Of a stretch of 64,000 nt of DNA, positions 24,290 to 36,600 are shown in pieces. Both the position numbers and the translations under genes were made by a program. Numbering within the stretch: position 1 is the stretch's first letter; the number at the start of each line of letters is the position of its first letter. Source of the DNA: Toxotes chatareus (Eukaryota; Chordata; Actinopteri; Toxotidae); assembly GCA_016801885.1 (NCBI GenBank), contig CM028895.1, positions 16,016,001 through 16,080,000 of the forward strand. The letters are read 5' to 3'. The notes beneath the pieces were generated by a model. That model searched no databases. It was not told the DNA's origin and saw only the letters and a program-made list of their open reading frames with translations.

Positions 24290-24519
24290 TGTGCACAGGA
24301 ACATTTGTTTAGGCAGGAGCAAATGTTGTTAGATTAGAAGTCTAGTCTCTGGATGGTGTTTCTCTTCAGTCGCATGAATATTTGACCATCGGAAGCTGTC
24401 AAGTCAAATAGACAACACCTCCCTCAGATTGTGTATTAGGGACTCCTCCCTATTCTGAAATTACTTTCATCATGTTATTTATTTTTTTATTGGAAATTAA
24501 AAAAAAAACAGAACAAGAG

Positions 24520-24525
24520 AATAAA
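24520..24525 (+). terminator. nrxn3: candidate distal nrxn3 poly(A) signal
   Basis: AATAAA followed within 60-80 nt by GT-rich sequence (GTGTTTGTTTTGTTT), the arrangement expected of a vertebrate cleavage site. This would give a 3' UTR of about 1.6 kb. Confidence 0.45.
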
Positions 24526-26147
24526 GACAGATTATGATGGATTTGGAGATCTATTGCTAGCACCTTACTGACTTACAGGTGTTTGTTTTGTTTCTTTTCC
24601 TCCTTTTTTTTTTTACTGTGATGTCAATGTTCTCGTCTGCTCAACTCGTCTTTTTACATTTGATTTTCTTTTTCTGTTATTGTGTAGCTTAATTTTATGT
24701 CTCATTTTTATGACATTATCTTCCGGCAATATGTTGGGTTTTTTTTATTATGTCTTTAATTTATTGCTGAAGTTATTTGTTCTCATTCATTTTCATGCAA
24801 AATCAGTCAGTGTGTATGTTCACTTTGATTTTTTGTGTTGGTACTTGGCTTTTTCGACCAGTTAATTATTATTGTCTTATGCTCCTTTGACTCCAAACAA
24901 TTCCCAGAAATAAAAAAAAAAATGTTGTTCCCAAACTTTTTGGATGTTAGACTGCAAGTGGCTGTCACTCATCCATGTTGTGATGTGAGAGCAGGAGAAG
25001 ATACTTCAAGGAGATGGAGATAGATACATGTACCATCTACGCAGAAGACTATTCACTGAAACCTGAATTTCTCATCCATTTGCTATCACTTCAGTGATTT
25101 CCTTTTATACCAAAAAGTGGTATCATTTCTATTCAAATGAAGTCCGGACCAGAGTAGCTCAACGCTATCATTTACCTATAGATGATTATGCAAATTCATA
25201 CACTGTTCATTGATGCAACAAGAGAAAAAGGAAACGAGGGGAGAAAACGGTTATTGGAGGGTCCAGAGTCTTCACAACAGCAGAGGAATGGCTTTGGGTT
25301 TCTTTAGAGTCAGGTCTTTGTGAGAGTGCACAGCCAAATGAGATTCTCCACAACCATATGGCCAGGTTATGAGCTACTCAATGGCAGCAGCACCTGCTTT
25401 CCAAGCTCGTTTTTACACTGTCCATATTTCGTGCAAATGGGCCTTCACAGAGCTGGTCATTAACTTGCAATAGCCCATTGATGTAGGATATCAGAGCAGT
25501 GTGTGTGAGTGTATCCAACTTGCACAATGACTACATATTAACTCATTCATCCTGCCACAGGCAACGGGAACATTTTTTTAACATTCTGAGGCAGACCCAC
25601 ATTTCAAGATTTTTTTCTTCACCAAAAATGTGTGGAAATTTGTTCTGCATAAGTCAACACAATAAAAAGTTAATATGTAAGAAAACAACATTCGTTTTAG
25701 CAAGCAATGACATTCACTCCACACTTCATCTTACAGCAGCAGTGGCCTACAAAGGCAGAGAGCAGTGACTGCAGGAGCAGTGGAAATGAGTAAAAATGGC
25801 TTAAAGTGGATATAATCAGTGTTTTTATATTAACAAAGGTTCACATCACACCACCTTTATTTGGAAGTCACTCATAAAAACCTACAGAAAACATCACCCA
25901 ACACTGTATTTCCCCTCAGCTGTGCAGAGCGTGGCAGTGCATCTTTAAGCTCACTTTTGTGCACTCTCACGGCTCTCATCGCATAGTTTATGAACGAAAA
26001 AAAAAAAAAAAAACTCTAAAAACCCAATGTTTGCCATGATGCTTATTGTGCTGAGCGACCGATTCTGTTTTCCACATTCCTTGCAGTCTTGCGCGTAAGA
26101 AATTTTAGGTGAAGCCTAGATTATTCAAGAGAGGCCACAATAGAGCT

Positions 26148-26400
26148 ATTCTAAAGAGTCTTTTGCTTCTCTGGGACAGTCTAATCCAGATCTGACATGT
26201 CTAAGTGTAGTGTGGTCTGATGTGGTCTGCATTTTCACAGATTGAATAAAGGTTTCACAAATCTGAAACTATATTCTAAAAAAATCTTTGGCATCTGTGG
26301 GATAATCTAGTCCAGTCCTAGTCCAAACTTGACAGGTCTAGGTGTCGTGATTTTTGATGTGGACCTGGTCTGATGTGGCGTGGGATCTTGGCTTTCACAG
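26148..26400. repeat. diverged direct duplication, about 125 bp apart
   Basis: Two related copies (26148-26240 and 26273-26400) share the order ATTCTAAA, a CTGTGGGA/CTCTGGGA box, a TCTA-TCCAG box, GACAT/GGTCTA-GTGT, GGTCTGATGTGG, and both end in TTTCACAG. The second copy carries small insertions. No function is evident. Confidence 0.5.
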
Positions 26401-28606
26401 GTGCCAGAGGTGCAGAACGTGGCGAATCGCAGGTCAGCACAGGAAAGTAACCAGGAACTGTGAACTGGATGCTAAGTTCAGCGTCGTCTGCTTTCTGTGG
26501 CTGCACCGGACAGCTGACAATCCCGACAACACGGTGACAGTGGTGCGTTTTCTTTTCCTTTCTTTTTAATGTGTTTAACTTTTTAAAGTGATAGTGTCGT
26601 GGTGGTCAGATGTGTGTTTGTTTAGCAGGAGCTTAGCCAGCGTTTTTATTTTCTCCATCCCAGTTGGGTTTAGCTATTGCCACATTTTGCCACGCGGTAT
26701 TTTTTTTAATTTACACGCAGGTGCAAACTCGTAAGTATAGTTAGTATCAGCTTTTGCTAAGGCTAACCGTGGCTATCCAGCCGGCTAACATTTACCTGAC
26801 AGAGACTAGCATTTAGTGGTTCGCAGCATTAGTAGTTTGTGGCAGAGAGCAGTGACCAGCAGTTTGGCTTGATGTGCAGCTTTATTTTGTTCTTACAGCA
26901 AATTTGATAGGATATAACGCATTTCTATGGCTCATCATTTTTTTCTGTGTTAAAATTGATGTGTGTCAGTGAGCCAGAGTCAGGTTTTAACTCAACTTTG
27001 ACCAAATATGTATCTGCTGCGTTTTGTAAGGCACAGCACTGATGGCACACACTGTCATTTTAAGGTGCTTTAGAGCTGGAGGAGTGTGAAGCTATGAAGC
27101 TGTTTGCCATCTCTCATTAGTTCCTTTCTAAGCTGACTGGCCTTTTTTTTTTTTTTTAAATCGCTCAATATTTATCTGGTCTGTCGTGAGCTGAGGCTCA
27201 AGCCGCAGCACACTGTGCACCAGGGCAGAACTCCTCTACCTTAATCTCTCTACTGTCAGAGCTGATTTGCGATCAGGAGCATCTGCCAGAGAGACTTAGC
27301 TTCATTCACAACATTAAACTGGAATATGAGTCTCAGTCAAATTGTGAACTTGTACATAAAGAGGGCTGGTTAGATGGCAGCCAAAAACCAGAAAATCCCA
27401 CTAATCCAGAAATATAAAAGTCGCACAGTTTTCATGACATCCTGGTAAAAGGTAAGTGGCCTTTTCCAGGTCCAAAGAGCAGAGATGAAAATAAAAGTCA
27501 AAATTCTATGAAGCACTTAACATGACAACATCAAGAGAACGGAGGAACAAAAAACAAGCACCAGGGAAGGTAATTGCAGCATAAAACAGCACAAAAAGAG
27601 AAAAAGTAAATTAAAAGCATAGTATATAGTATTATAGTATAGCCAGATATTTCTCCAAATAGCAAATAAATGTATGTTTGCAACTAACATCATGCCATGA
27701 TCATAATGGATTCAAGTGCCCAAATCAGAGCTGTGTTATTGCTGAGAAAAGGGATTGCAAGTCTACATTTTTCTCCTGTAGAGCTTGCTGGCACAAACCC
27801 TGAAATAGTGAGGTATTGGTGTTTTCGCAACCATTACTCACTTTCAAATTTACACCAGCAGGGTGCCAGCGGAGGAAACGTATCCATTTGATATTCACAA
27901 CCCATTTGCTCACACAGTTGTTGGCTGACAAAGTTTATTGATTAGATTTTATGTGTAGCAACTACTTTTCCTTTTAGTCAAATTAGTAGAAGTAGATTAC
28001 ATCAATCCCGCTGATGTCGGCTGGATAATTCATATCTTAATTGACAGAAAAACAATTTACATTTGTTAATGGCTTTTCCAAATGGATTTCTGTGTGCATT
28101 TGACTGCATTAGCTCTGCCTTCGCCCTGTATATGGTCTCTGAAACGCCAACAAGGGAGCAGCTCAGCTCCCCTTCATGCATTTAAAGGCTGACAGTTGAC
28201 CTGTCATGAAATTTTACTTCAACTAATGAACTGGTTAATTCCACTTAAACGCTTTATGGCCATGTTTTTTCCTTTCAAATAAACATCAGCTTTATAAGAG
28301 CAATACATCAGCTCTGTCACTGATTACAGATGAAATCTGTTTTTGTTGCTCCCTGCACTGTGGCAGGATGCTGTAAAACACTTTGTGCAGCTGTAGCATT
28401 TTATGGCTCCTCTGTATAGATTGTAGACATGCGGCTTTTCCCCCAGTAAAGATTCAGGAGAGATGCTATACCCTCCACAGACCGAGGCAAAGCAGCTGTG
28501 AAGGCGATGGTGATCAGTCCTGACAGGTAAAATATGAGCTTGCTGACCTTAACTCCAGTATTATGAAGGGCACACACATACACACAAGCGCAAACCTAAA
28601 AAAAAA

Positions 28607-28638
28607 AGTGTGTGTGTGTGTGTCTCTGTGTGTGTGTA
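28607..28638. repeat. GT microsatellite (interrupted)
   Basis: GTGTGT run with one CTCT interruption, preceded by an A9 tract. Confidence 0.8.
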
Positions 28639-31600
28639 GGCGTGTGTATGCATTGGGCAAACATAAGCCATATTGGAGTTCACAGGGGGAAAAAAAAGGC
28701 TTAGTGGTTGCACATGTGTGGGTTAAGCATTCATATTCATACATCTCAGTGGGTGCACACCGCGATACATTAGCAGAATAGTCAGGTGTATATATGTGCA
28801 CTTAATTCACTTTTGTGTCTCCCTGCAAAGAGCACGCCTCCTCTTATTCTTCCACTCCATCACTCAGCAGCCAAAGCTTTCAGTTAGTTCCTCAGCCCTA
28901 ATTAACTGCCAAGATATGAATGTGCTAATCTGGGCTCTAAATCTTCAGTTCCACTGACAAAAGCTTTTACAGGCTGTCACAGCTGCATGATAAACAGCAC
29001 GGCTGCTTTCTCCTCTAGTGGACACAGTGCCATCTAGGGACCAGGTCTGGCAGCTCAGGAGTTTTAGTGTTTTAGTGCCATGCAAGCATAGCTAATGCAT
29101 GTCAGAGTATGTGCACCGAAAAACCTACACAAACACCAAAATCTACTGTAATTTTGGGCAATTTAGCAAAGTGAATCTACTAGGTGTTTTATTTTCACTG
29201 GCATCTTTTACTGGATAATTACTGAAGTGGAACAAAAAGGAAAAAAAAGCAGGTTAATTTCCCCAGATGAGACTGGGCTGCAAAATACAGAGGTGATCCT
29301 GAGCTGCACACAGAAATGCTGCTTCACTCTGCATTCAAAAGCATCAACATGGTTTGAGGATCGAGACAGGGCACGTATGATGCTGGTGGAGGGTGCATGA
29401 GTACGTGGGTGCACATTTATACTGTATGTCTCTGTCTCCATCTATATGTGTCAGTGAGTGATGTTCAAAACTCTGTGTGAGTGTGTGTGTGCTCTATACA
29501 CTAACTAGGGAGACAGGCCTCCTATCCAAGCTCGACAGTCTGATTGGATCCAGTGAGAATCCCAATGAAGCAATGAGTATCTCGGCGGCGGCTTCATTCC
29601 CGGGGGCCCCCACGGATCCCACAGACCGGCCTCATCTGTGCCCGCGTGGACCTGATAGAAAGTGAGGCGAGATGACATCTGGGAAAGAAAAAAAAAAGGC
29701 AAGTGAACTTCAAACCATTTCAACTGCTGTGAAGGTGACTGCGGAAAAACCAGCGGTAAATATGATCTGATCATAAGTGAAGGTGGCAGATAATTGTTGC
29801 GGCTGTCTAATGGGGGCTCTGTATGCAGCTCAGATCAGATGGGCTGTGTTTGAATTCATAAAGTCACATTATGGATTTTAAATAATTTTGGACACATGAA
29901 GTAGTAACAATTGACAAAAAGAGAAAATCCCAGCAAGTAGTGAGAAATCATCAAGATTGTGAGAAAAAAATCTATTTTGGCTTTTTTCTTTTTTTTTTTT
30001 CAAACTGCTGCAGAAGATCAGTGTTGCTTGTAAAGGTGACTTTCCTCCTGATAACACACTCCATATTCAATGCTGAATTCCACATGAGGCCTTTTGCCTC
30101 TTGCCAGCCAGTCACAGCAAACAACAATCTGTTTTTAATTGAGTTGCCAGGATATATAAAACTGTGAAAACATCCATCTGGTTGACTTGGATGGCTCTTA
30201 GCTTGGTTCTGGCAGGTGGAACAGGATTTATATTAGGTGTACAGAAACACACTACGAGGATTAGGTTGCACCAGCTATTCATGAATCTGTTTGTAAGTTT
30301 GTTTTTAAGTTGTTCTTAAATTCTTAACTGCTGGACAGTTTCCAACTTGTGATTTACTTAATTGTGCTGCACTGTGAAAACTTAAATGACTTAGCTAGTG
30401 AAGACGTGAAGACTTTAGTGATGCGTGAATCAGTTGCAAGTGCTACATTCAGATACCTAGCTATTTTGTCGGAATTATGGGTTCTGTGTGCAGGAAGCGA
30501 CCCCCCCCCAGCCTCCCACTTCCTTTCAGAGTCCATTGTTTAAACATTCATGTCTATGCATAACTTAAATAAAAATCCAGCATTAACCTTCTAATCAATT
30601 TCTGACTTAATATGATTGAAATGTGCCGTTTTGGGTTCTGCCTTCATAATGTTAAACTTCTCACCTGTTTTTACCATAATTTCCCCACAGCTGTTCAAAT
30701 CTGTTTCAGCTAGCCACATTTTTTTTAATTTTTTTTCCTGCTGGTTCCAGTTGGTCACAGACAATACAGCAGCTGCACAGAGCAGGTTTTTGTTTCATTT
30801 GTTTTGTAGATTTCATCCAAACCCCGTTTTAAAATCATTCTTGTTTTCAAAATCAGTGCAGCAACGTGAAACAAAAGTATAACAGGCTAATTAGAAATGT
30901 ACACAGGAGAATTACAAAGAGATAGTAGACCAGACTCTACCTAGAGGCCTGAGTCAGTACGTATTATCCCCCTCTGTAGGCTAATCACATATTCACATGA
31001 TGAAGTGAGTGATAAGCGATAAACTAATGACACTCAATCTGTGACAGTTTCAGCCTTGTCACTCAAGTCAATTCACAATTGGGTTGTAACCGTCGCTGTC
31101 TGTTTGCCGCAAGGCTACACAGAGCTGCTCCATGTGATTTAGTGCAGGTCGTCACAAGTGATGACACTCGAGCGTGGCATAAAGGACGTGAAGGGCCTCC
31201 CGCTCACCGTGCCAGGAGAGGTCATTCTGGCAGCACAATTGGCAGGCTGAATGGCTGCTCCTCCACACCTGTCTGCCATCAAACATGGAAATCCCCCTGC
31301 TCACCCGTGACTGTTGCATATTCCATGAGAAAACACATTGTGCTGCACTCCATCTTATTTTAAAGTGGGTTATAAATACAAATTGTTGAACAACAATTAC
31401 ACGAAAAACATGTTTTTTTCTTTTTTCTGTTAAATTCTAAACCCAAGAGAAAATGCAGTTGATACGGAGACTCAGCTGCAATAACCCATTCACTTATTGA
31501 ACGACAGCGGCTGGATACACTCTCAGCCTCCGGGCTTAAGCGAAAAAGCAGAGCATGGTTGCTTGATTGAATGGGTTTGTAATGCAAGCCAAATAGGTTT

Positions 31601-32209
31601 GTTCTAATGGGAATCAGCCTCAGTGACGGCTGCAGAGGCTTACACCAGCACTGTAACAGCAGTAAGCAGCAGTGGCAAACACCACATTGCTGTTTGATTG
31701 GCTATGAGAGGCAGAAGGAACACTAAGGGGTTGCTGTGTTTACTAATAGTCGTTTTAGTGGGGTAATGTTCAATGAGCCTTCACTTCAGGAATCACCGTA
31801 TTTCTGAAGAAGGGTTTATGTACACGTTTGCATGAGGATGTATACACTGTGTGACAGGCTGTGTGGCAGGCTGTGCTTGCTCAGGTGCTTTTACTACTTC
31901 ATAAAAGTCTAAAGTGTCTCCACTTTGACAGGGCTTTAAAATGAGACATCCTGCTTCTGGGACTGTTGGACAGCTGACCCAAAAATCTGAATTCCCAGTA
32001 GAGGTGAGTACAAGATAGTTTAAAGTTAAATTATCTTCATGAATATTTTTACCTCTCCTCATAGCCACACAGTTTTATTTGCCAAGCACTGAAAAAACAC
32101 ATTTAAGAAATATAAAAACGTGTCTTTGCAAAAACAATGTTCCAATTTGGAAAAAAAATTCTCAATACTTTGTATTTCCAGTTTTCATTCATATTTCATG
32201 GCTTTTAAA

Positions 32210-32530
32210 CTGCTTGGTTGTCATGGAGATGGTCAGAAAAAGAGTCGAAATCAGAAGACACCGACCTGGAGTCAGTGGATGGCCAGTAAAAGATCAAGGA
32301 GGCCATTCACATTTCAGCGCCTGAGACCATTCTTAAACAGTGACAGGGGTTTCACTCTCCCCCCTTATATGGCCTTTTATCACATGGGTCACTTGTTAAC
32401 AACTAGACCATCTTCATGACAACTGAGTACCACCATCTGCTGAGGAAGGTCATGAGATGTGGCCGAAAGCTTTGGAAACACCAAGCTATTTCCAAACATT
32501 GAACCTTAAATCTCAAGGTCCTGTGGATTG
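32210..32530 (+). mobile_element. possible non-LTR retroelement 3' tail
   Basis: The stretch around 32436-32485 (CTGCTGAGGAAGGTCATGAG, then GTGGCCGAAAGCTTTGGAAA) has the form GAGGAAGG...GGCCGAAAGC that follows the coding region of several fish LINE, Penelope or DIRS-like elements. Upstream open frames are short and show no reverse-transcriptase motif. Only the tail-like motif supports the call; the limits are approximate. Confidence 0.3.
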
Positions 32531-33318
32531 TGATTTTTTCAAAATATCATTTTTCAGTGTTGTGAGCACCACAGACTAAATTCTGTTCGCTTCCATTGTA
32601 TCGAGGTGGAGGCCAAAACAACCGACTAGCCACTGATGCGACAGAGCTGAGGGAGCTGGTGCAAAGGTGGAGAGCTGAGCTGAGAGACACTGAGGGCACA
32701 GCTACACTGAAGGTTGGCAATGAATTCAAATCTGCTGCAGTGGCCTTATGTTAATCACGTTACAATACATGTTTGGGTTCTGAGAAAGGATGTTTGTCTG
32801 AATGTGTTTTGGCACAGGGTTGTGTGTGTTGGTTGTCAGGTCTGAGCATGCATTACCCTGCTAATGACCCGATTCTTCAGCCTTTCTGCATTTATACAGG
32901 CAGGGAAAGAATCACTACTGGCACATTTTAAATAACCTTGACTGTCATGCTGCAGTTTATTTTGACAAGCTCGGACAGATGTGTGTTAAGTTTCTCATGC
33001 TTGTGCAAATGCAGATTACAAACCACTGTTTGTTTTTTTGTTGTTTTTAATGTAGTGCTTCTATTTTCCTCTGCTAGAAAACACAAACCAGTGGAAAGCT
33101 CTGAATTTATTCATTACCATCTCTCAACCTGACAAAGTGGAAGAAAGCTGGACTAATGATGGGGCAGAATGTAAATGGGGAAACTAGTCTGCTGGGAGCA
33201 GCAGGGCTGATCTATGAGTTTGCATGTGTTTCACAACCTAGTATAGCTTAGATAAGCAGACACTTTCCTAGGGATGTAGTTACAATATAAGGAGGACATG
33301 AAGGGTTGAGGGTTGTCT

Positions 33319-33346
33319 GTGTGTGTGTGTGCGTGTGTGTGTGTGT
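33319..33346. repeat. GT microsatellite
   Basis: GTGTGT run with one GC interruption, just before the satellite complex. Confidence 0.8.
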
Positions 33347-33477
33347 AAGTGACTGAGCCCGCCAAATGTGATTTATTTGGACAAATGTGAATATATGAAA
33401 ACAATGATGAATGAGATGGTAGGTAAAGCAAAACTTTGTGACTGCTCATGGTCTTTAAATTTGAGTCTGAGCACTTC

Positions 33478-33671
33478 TGTTACGCCCCCCCACAAGGAAG
33501 AAGAAAACATTTCGGACCCCCCACGGCGACTATAAACACACCGGTCTTTCCTCGTCTCCCACCGTAGTCACGGTGAAGCCAAGCGCAACATACGCTTGAT
33601 CATATTTCCTTGTCTTAGCTTTTGGGTGACTTTCGTTTGTCTAATTATCTCCGTCTCAGCGGTGCGATGCC
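33478..33671 (+). mobile_element. LTR- or promoter-like block at the left edge of the satellite complex
   Basis: The block opens with TGTTACGCCCCCCC, the kind of start seen in some fish LTRs. It has a higher GC content than its surroundings and contains TATAAA at 33531-33536 about 150 nt before the first satellite unit. Its last 33 nt recur, diverged, beyond the inverted satellite at 52364-52396. Nothing proves a complete LTR; no matching right LTR or tRNA primer site was found. Confidence 0.3.
33639..33671 (+). repeat. edge repeat, left copy
   Basis: Matches 52364-52396 at 28 of 33 positions in the same orientation. The core TCTCNGTCTCAGCNGTGCGATGCC is identical except at the two N positions. 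It sits directly outside the left end of the tandem array. Confidence 0.65.
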
Positions 33672-36600
33672 AGGTCATGCGCTTCAAAATCTGCCAAAAA
33701 AAGTCATACTTTAGTATGGGCTCAAAATGTCATAAAAAATGTCATAGTATAGTAATGCATAAAAATTGGCCAAAAAAAGTCAAAATTTTTTTACCTCAAA
33801 ATGTACCAAAAAACGTCATAGTATAGTAAGGCATTCAAATCGGCCAAACAAAGACCTACTTTAGTATGACCTCAAAATGTCATAAAAACGTCATAGTATA
33901 GTATGCCGTTTTTTTCGGGCAAAAAAAGTCAAAATTTTTTTCGACCTCAAAATGTCATAAAAAACGTCATAGTATAGTATGGCGTTTTTTTCGGGCAAAA
34001 AAAGTCCAAATTTTTTTCGACCTCAAAATGTCATAAAAAATGTCATAGTATAGTATGGCGTTTTTTTTCGGGTAAAAAAATTCAAAAATGTTTTCCGCCT
34101 CAAAATGTCATAGTATAGTATGCCGTTTTTTTCGGGCAAAAAAAGTCAAAAATTTTTCCGCCTCAAAATGTCATAAAAAATGTCATAGTATAGTAAGGCC
34201 TCAAAATGGGCCAAAAAAAGTCAAGATTTTTTTCGACCTCAAAATGTCATAAAAAAACGTCATAGTATAGTATGGCGTTTTTTTCGGGCAAAAAAAGTCC
34301 AAATTTTTTTCGACCTCAAAATGTCATAAAAAATGTCATAGTATAGTAAGGCCTCAAAATGGGCCAAAAAAAGTCAAGATTTTTTTCGACCTCAAAATGT
34401 CATAAAAAACGTCATAGTATAGTATGGCGTTTTTTTCAGGCAATAAAAGTCAAAATTTTTTTCGACCTCAAAATGTCATAAAAAATGTCATAGTATAGTA
34501 TGCCGTTTTTTTCGGGCAAAAAAAGTCAAAAAATTTTCCACCTCAAAATGTCATAAAAAACGTCATAGTATAGTAAGGCGTCAAAATGGGCTAAAAAAAG
34601 TCAAAAAAATTTTCGACCTCAAAATGTCATAAAAAATGTCATAGTATAGTATGGTGTTTTTTTCGGGCAAATAAAGTCAAAAAATTTTTTGACCTCAAAT
34701 TCTCATAAAAAAACGTCATAGTATAGTATGGCTTTTTTTTTCGGGCAAAAAAAGTCAAAAATTTTTTCGACCTTAAAATGTCATAAAAAACGTCATAGTA
34801 TAGTATGGCTTTTTTTTTTCGGGAAAAAAAGTCAAAATTTTTTTGACCTCAAAATGTCATAAAAATGTCATAGTATAGTATAGCGTTTTTTTGGGAAAAA
34901 AAAAAGTCAAATTTTTTCGAACTCAAAATGTCATAAAAAAAAGCGTCATAGTATAGTATGGCGTTTTTTTCGAACAAAAAGTCAAAATTTTTTCCACCTC
35001 AAAATGTCATAAAAAACGTCATAGTATAGTATGCCGTTTTTTTCGGGCAAAAAAAGTTAAAAAATTTTTCGGCCTCAAAATGTCATAAAAAATGTCATAG
35101 TATAGTAAGGCTTCAAAATTTTTCGGGCAAAAAAGTCAAATTTTTTTCCGACCTCAAAATGTCATAAAAAAAAATAGTATAGTATAGTATGCCGTTTTTT
35201 TTCGAACAAAAAAGTCAAAAAAAATTTTCGACCTCAAAATGTCATAAAAAATGTCATAGTATAGTATGCCGTTTTTTTTTCGGGCAAAAAAAGTCAAAAT
35301 TTTTTTCGACCTCAAAATGTAATAAAAAATGTCATAGTATAGTATGCCGTTTTTTCGGCCTCAAAAAAATTCATAAAAAAATGTCAAAATGTCATAAAAA
35401 TGTCATAGCGTAGTAATGGGCTTCAAAATGGGCCAAAAAGTCAAAATTTTTTTCGACCAAAAAAAGTCAAAAATTTTGACCTCAAAAAAAAGCGTCATAG
35501 TATAGTATGGCTTTTTTTTCAAAAAAAAGTCAAAAAATTTTTCCACCTCAAAATGTCATAAAAAATGTCATAGTATATATTATGGCGTTTTTTTGGGCCA
35601 AAAAAGTCAAAATTTTTTCGACCTCAAAATGTCATAAAAAATGTCATAGTATAGTATGCATGCATTTTTTTTCGGGCAAAAAGTCAAAAAAATTTTTTTC
35701 GACCTCAAAATGTCATAAAAAAATGTCATAGTATAGTATGGCGTTTTTTTTTCTACAAAAAAAATCAAAATTTTTTTTCGACCTCAAAATGTCATAAAAA
35801 ATGTCATAGTATAGTATAAGGCGTTTCAATTTTTTTTGGGCAAAAAAAGTCAAAAAGTCAAATTTTTCGACCTCAAAATGTCATAAAAAATGTCATAGTA
35901 TAGTATGGCGTTTTTTTCGGGCAAAAAAAGTCAAAATTTTTTTCGACCTCAAAATGTCATAAAAAACGTCATAGTATAGTATGGCTTTTTTTTTCGGGCA
36001 AAAAAAGTGAAATTTTTCCGCCTCAAAATGTCATAAAAAATGTCATAGTATAGTAAGGCCTCAAAATGGGCCAAAAAAAGTCAACATTTTTTCGACCTCA
36101 AAATGTCATAAAAAACGTCATAGTATAGTATGGCTTTTTTTCGGGCAAAAAAGTCAAAATTTTTTCGACCTCAAAATGTCATAAAAAACGTCATAGTATA
36201 GTATGGCGTTTTTTTTGAACAAAAAAAAGTCCAAATTTTTTTCGACCTCAAAATGTCATAAAAAATGTCATAGTATAGTATGGCGTCAAAATTTTCGGGC
36301 AAAAAAAGTCAAAATTTTTTCGACCTCAAAATGTCATAAAAAATGTCATAGTATAGTATGGCCTTTTGGGCAAAAAAAGTCAAAATTTTTTTCGACCTCA
36401 AAATGTCATAAAAAATCATAGTATAGTATGGCTTTTTTTTTTCGAACAAAAAAAAATCAAAAATTTTTTCGACCTCAAAATGTCATAAAAAACGTCATAG
36501 TATAGTATGGCGTTTTTTTCAACAAAAAAAGTCAAAATTTTTTCGACCTCAAAATGTCATAAAAAATGTCATAGTATAGTATGGCTTTTTTTGGGCAAAA

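Larger units (their letters stand above)
22961..24530 (+). other. nrxn3: probable nrxn3 3' UTR
   Basis: A/T-rich sequence after the stop with no credible open frame. Candidate poly(A) signals are AATAAA at 22989-22994 (only 28 nt after the stop, probably too close to be the main one) and at 24520-24525. A 22-nt A run lies at 24268-24289. Neurexin transcripts usually have long 3' UTRs, so the end is placed tentatively at the distal signal. Confidence 0.5.
24531..33477. other. intergenic DNA between nrxn3 and the satellite complex
   Basis: No supported gene. Open frames are below 100 codons, without recognised domains. It contains A runs, GT microsatellites, a diverged duplication at 26148-26400 and a retroelement-tail-like stretch near 32.4 kb. 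No selenoprotein deiodinase (dio2) coding sequence was recognised, although dio2 lies between NRXN3 and CEP128 in human. Confidence 0.7.
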
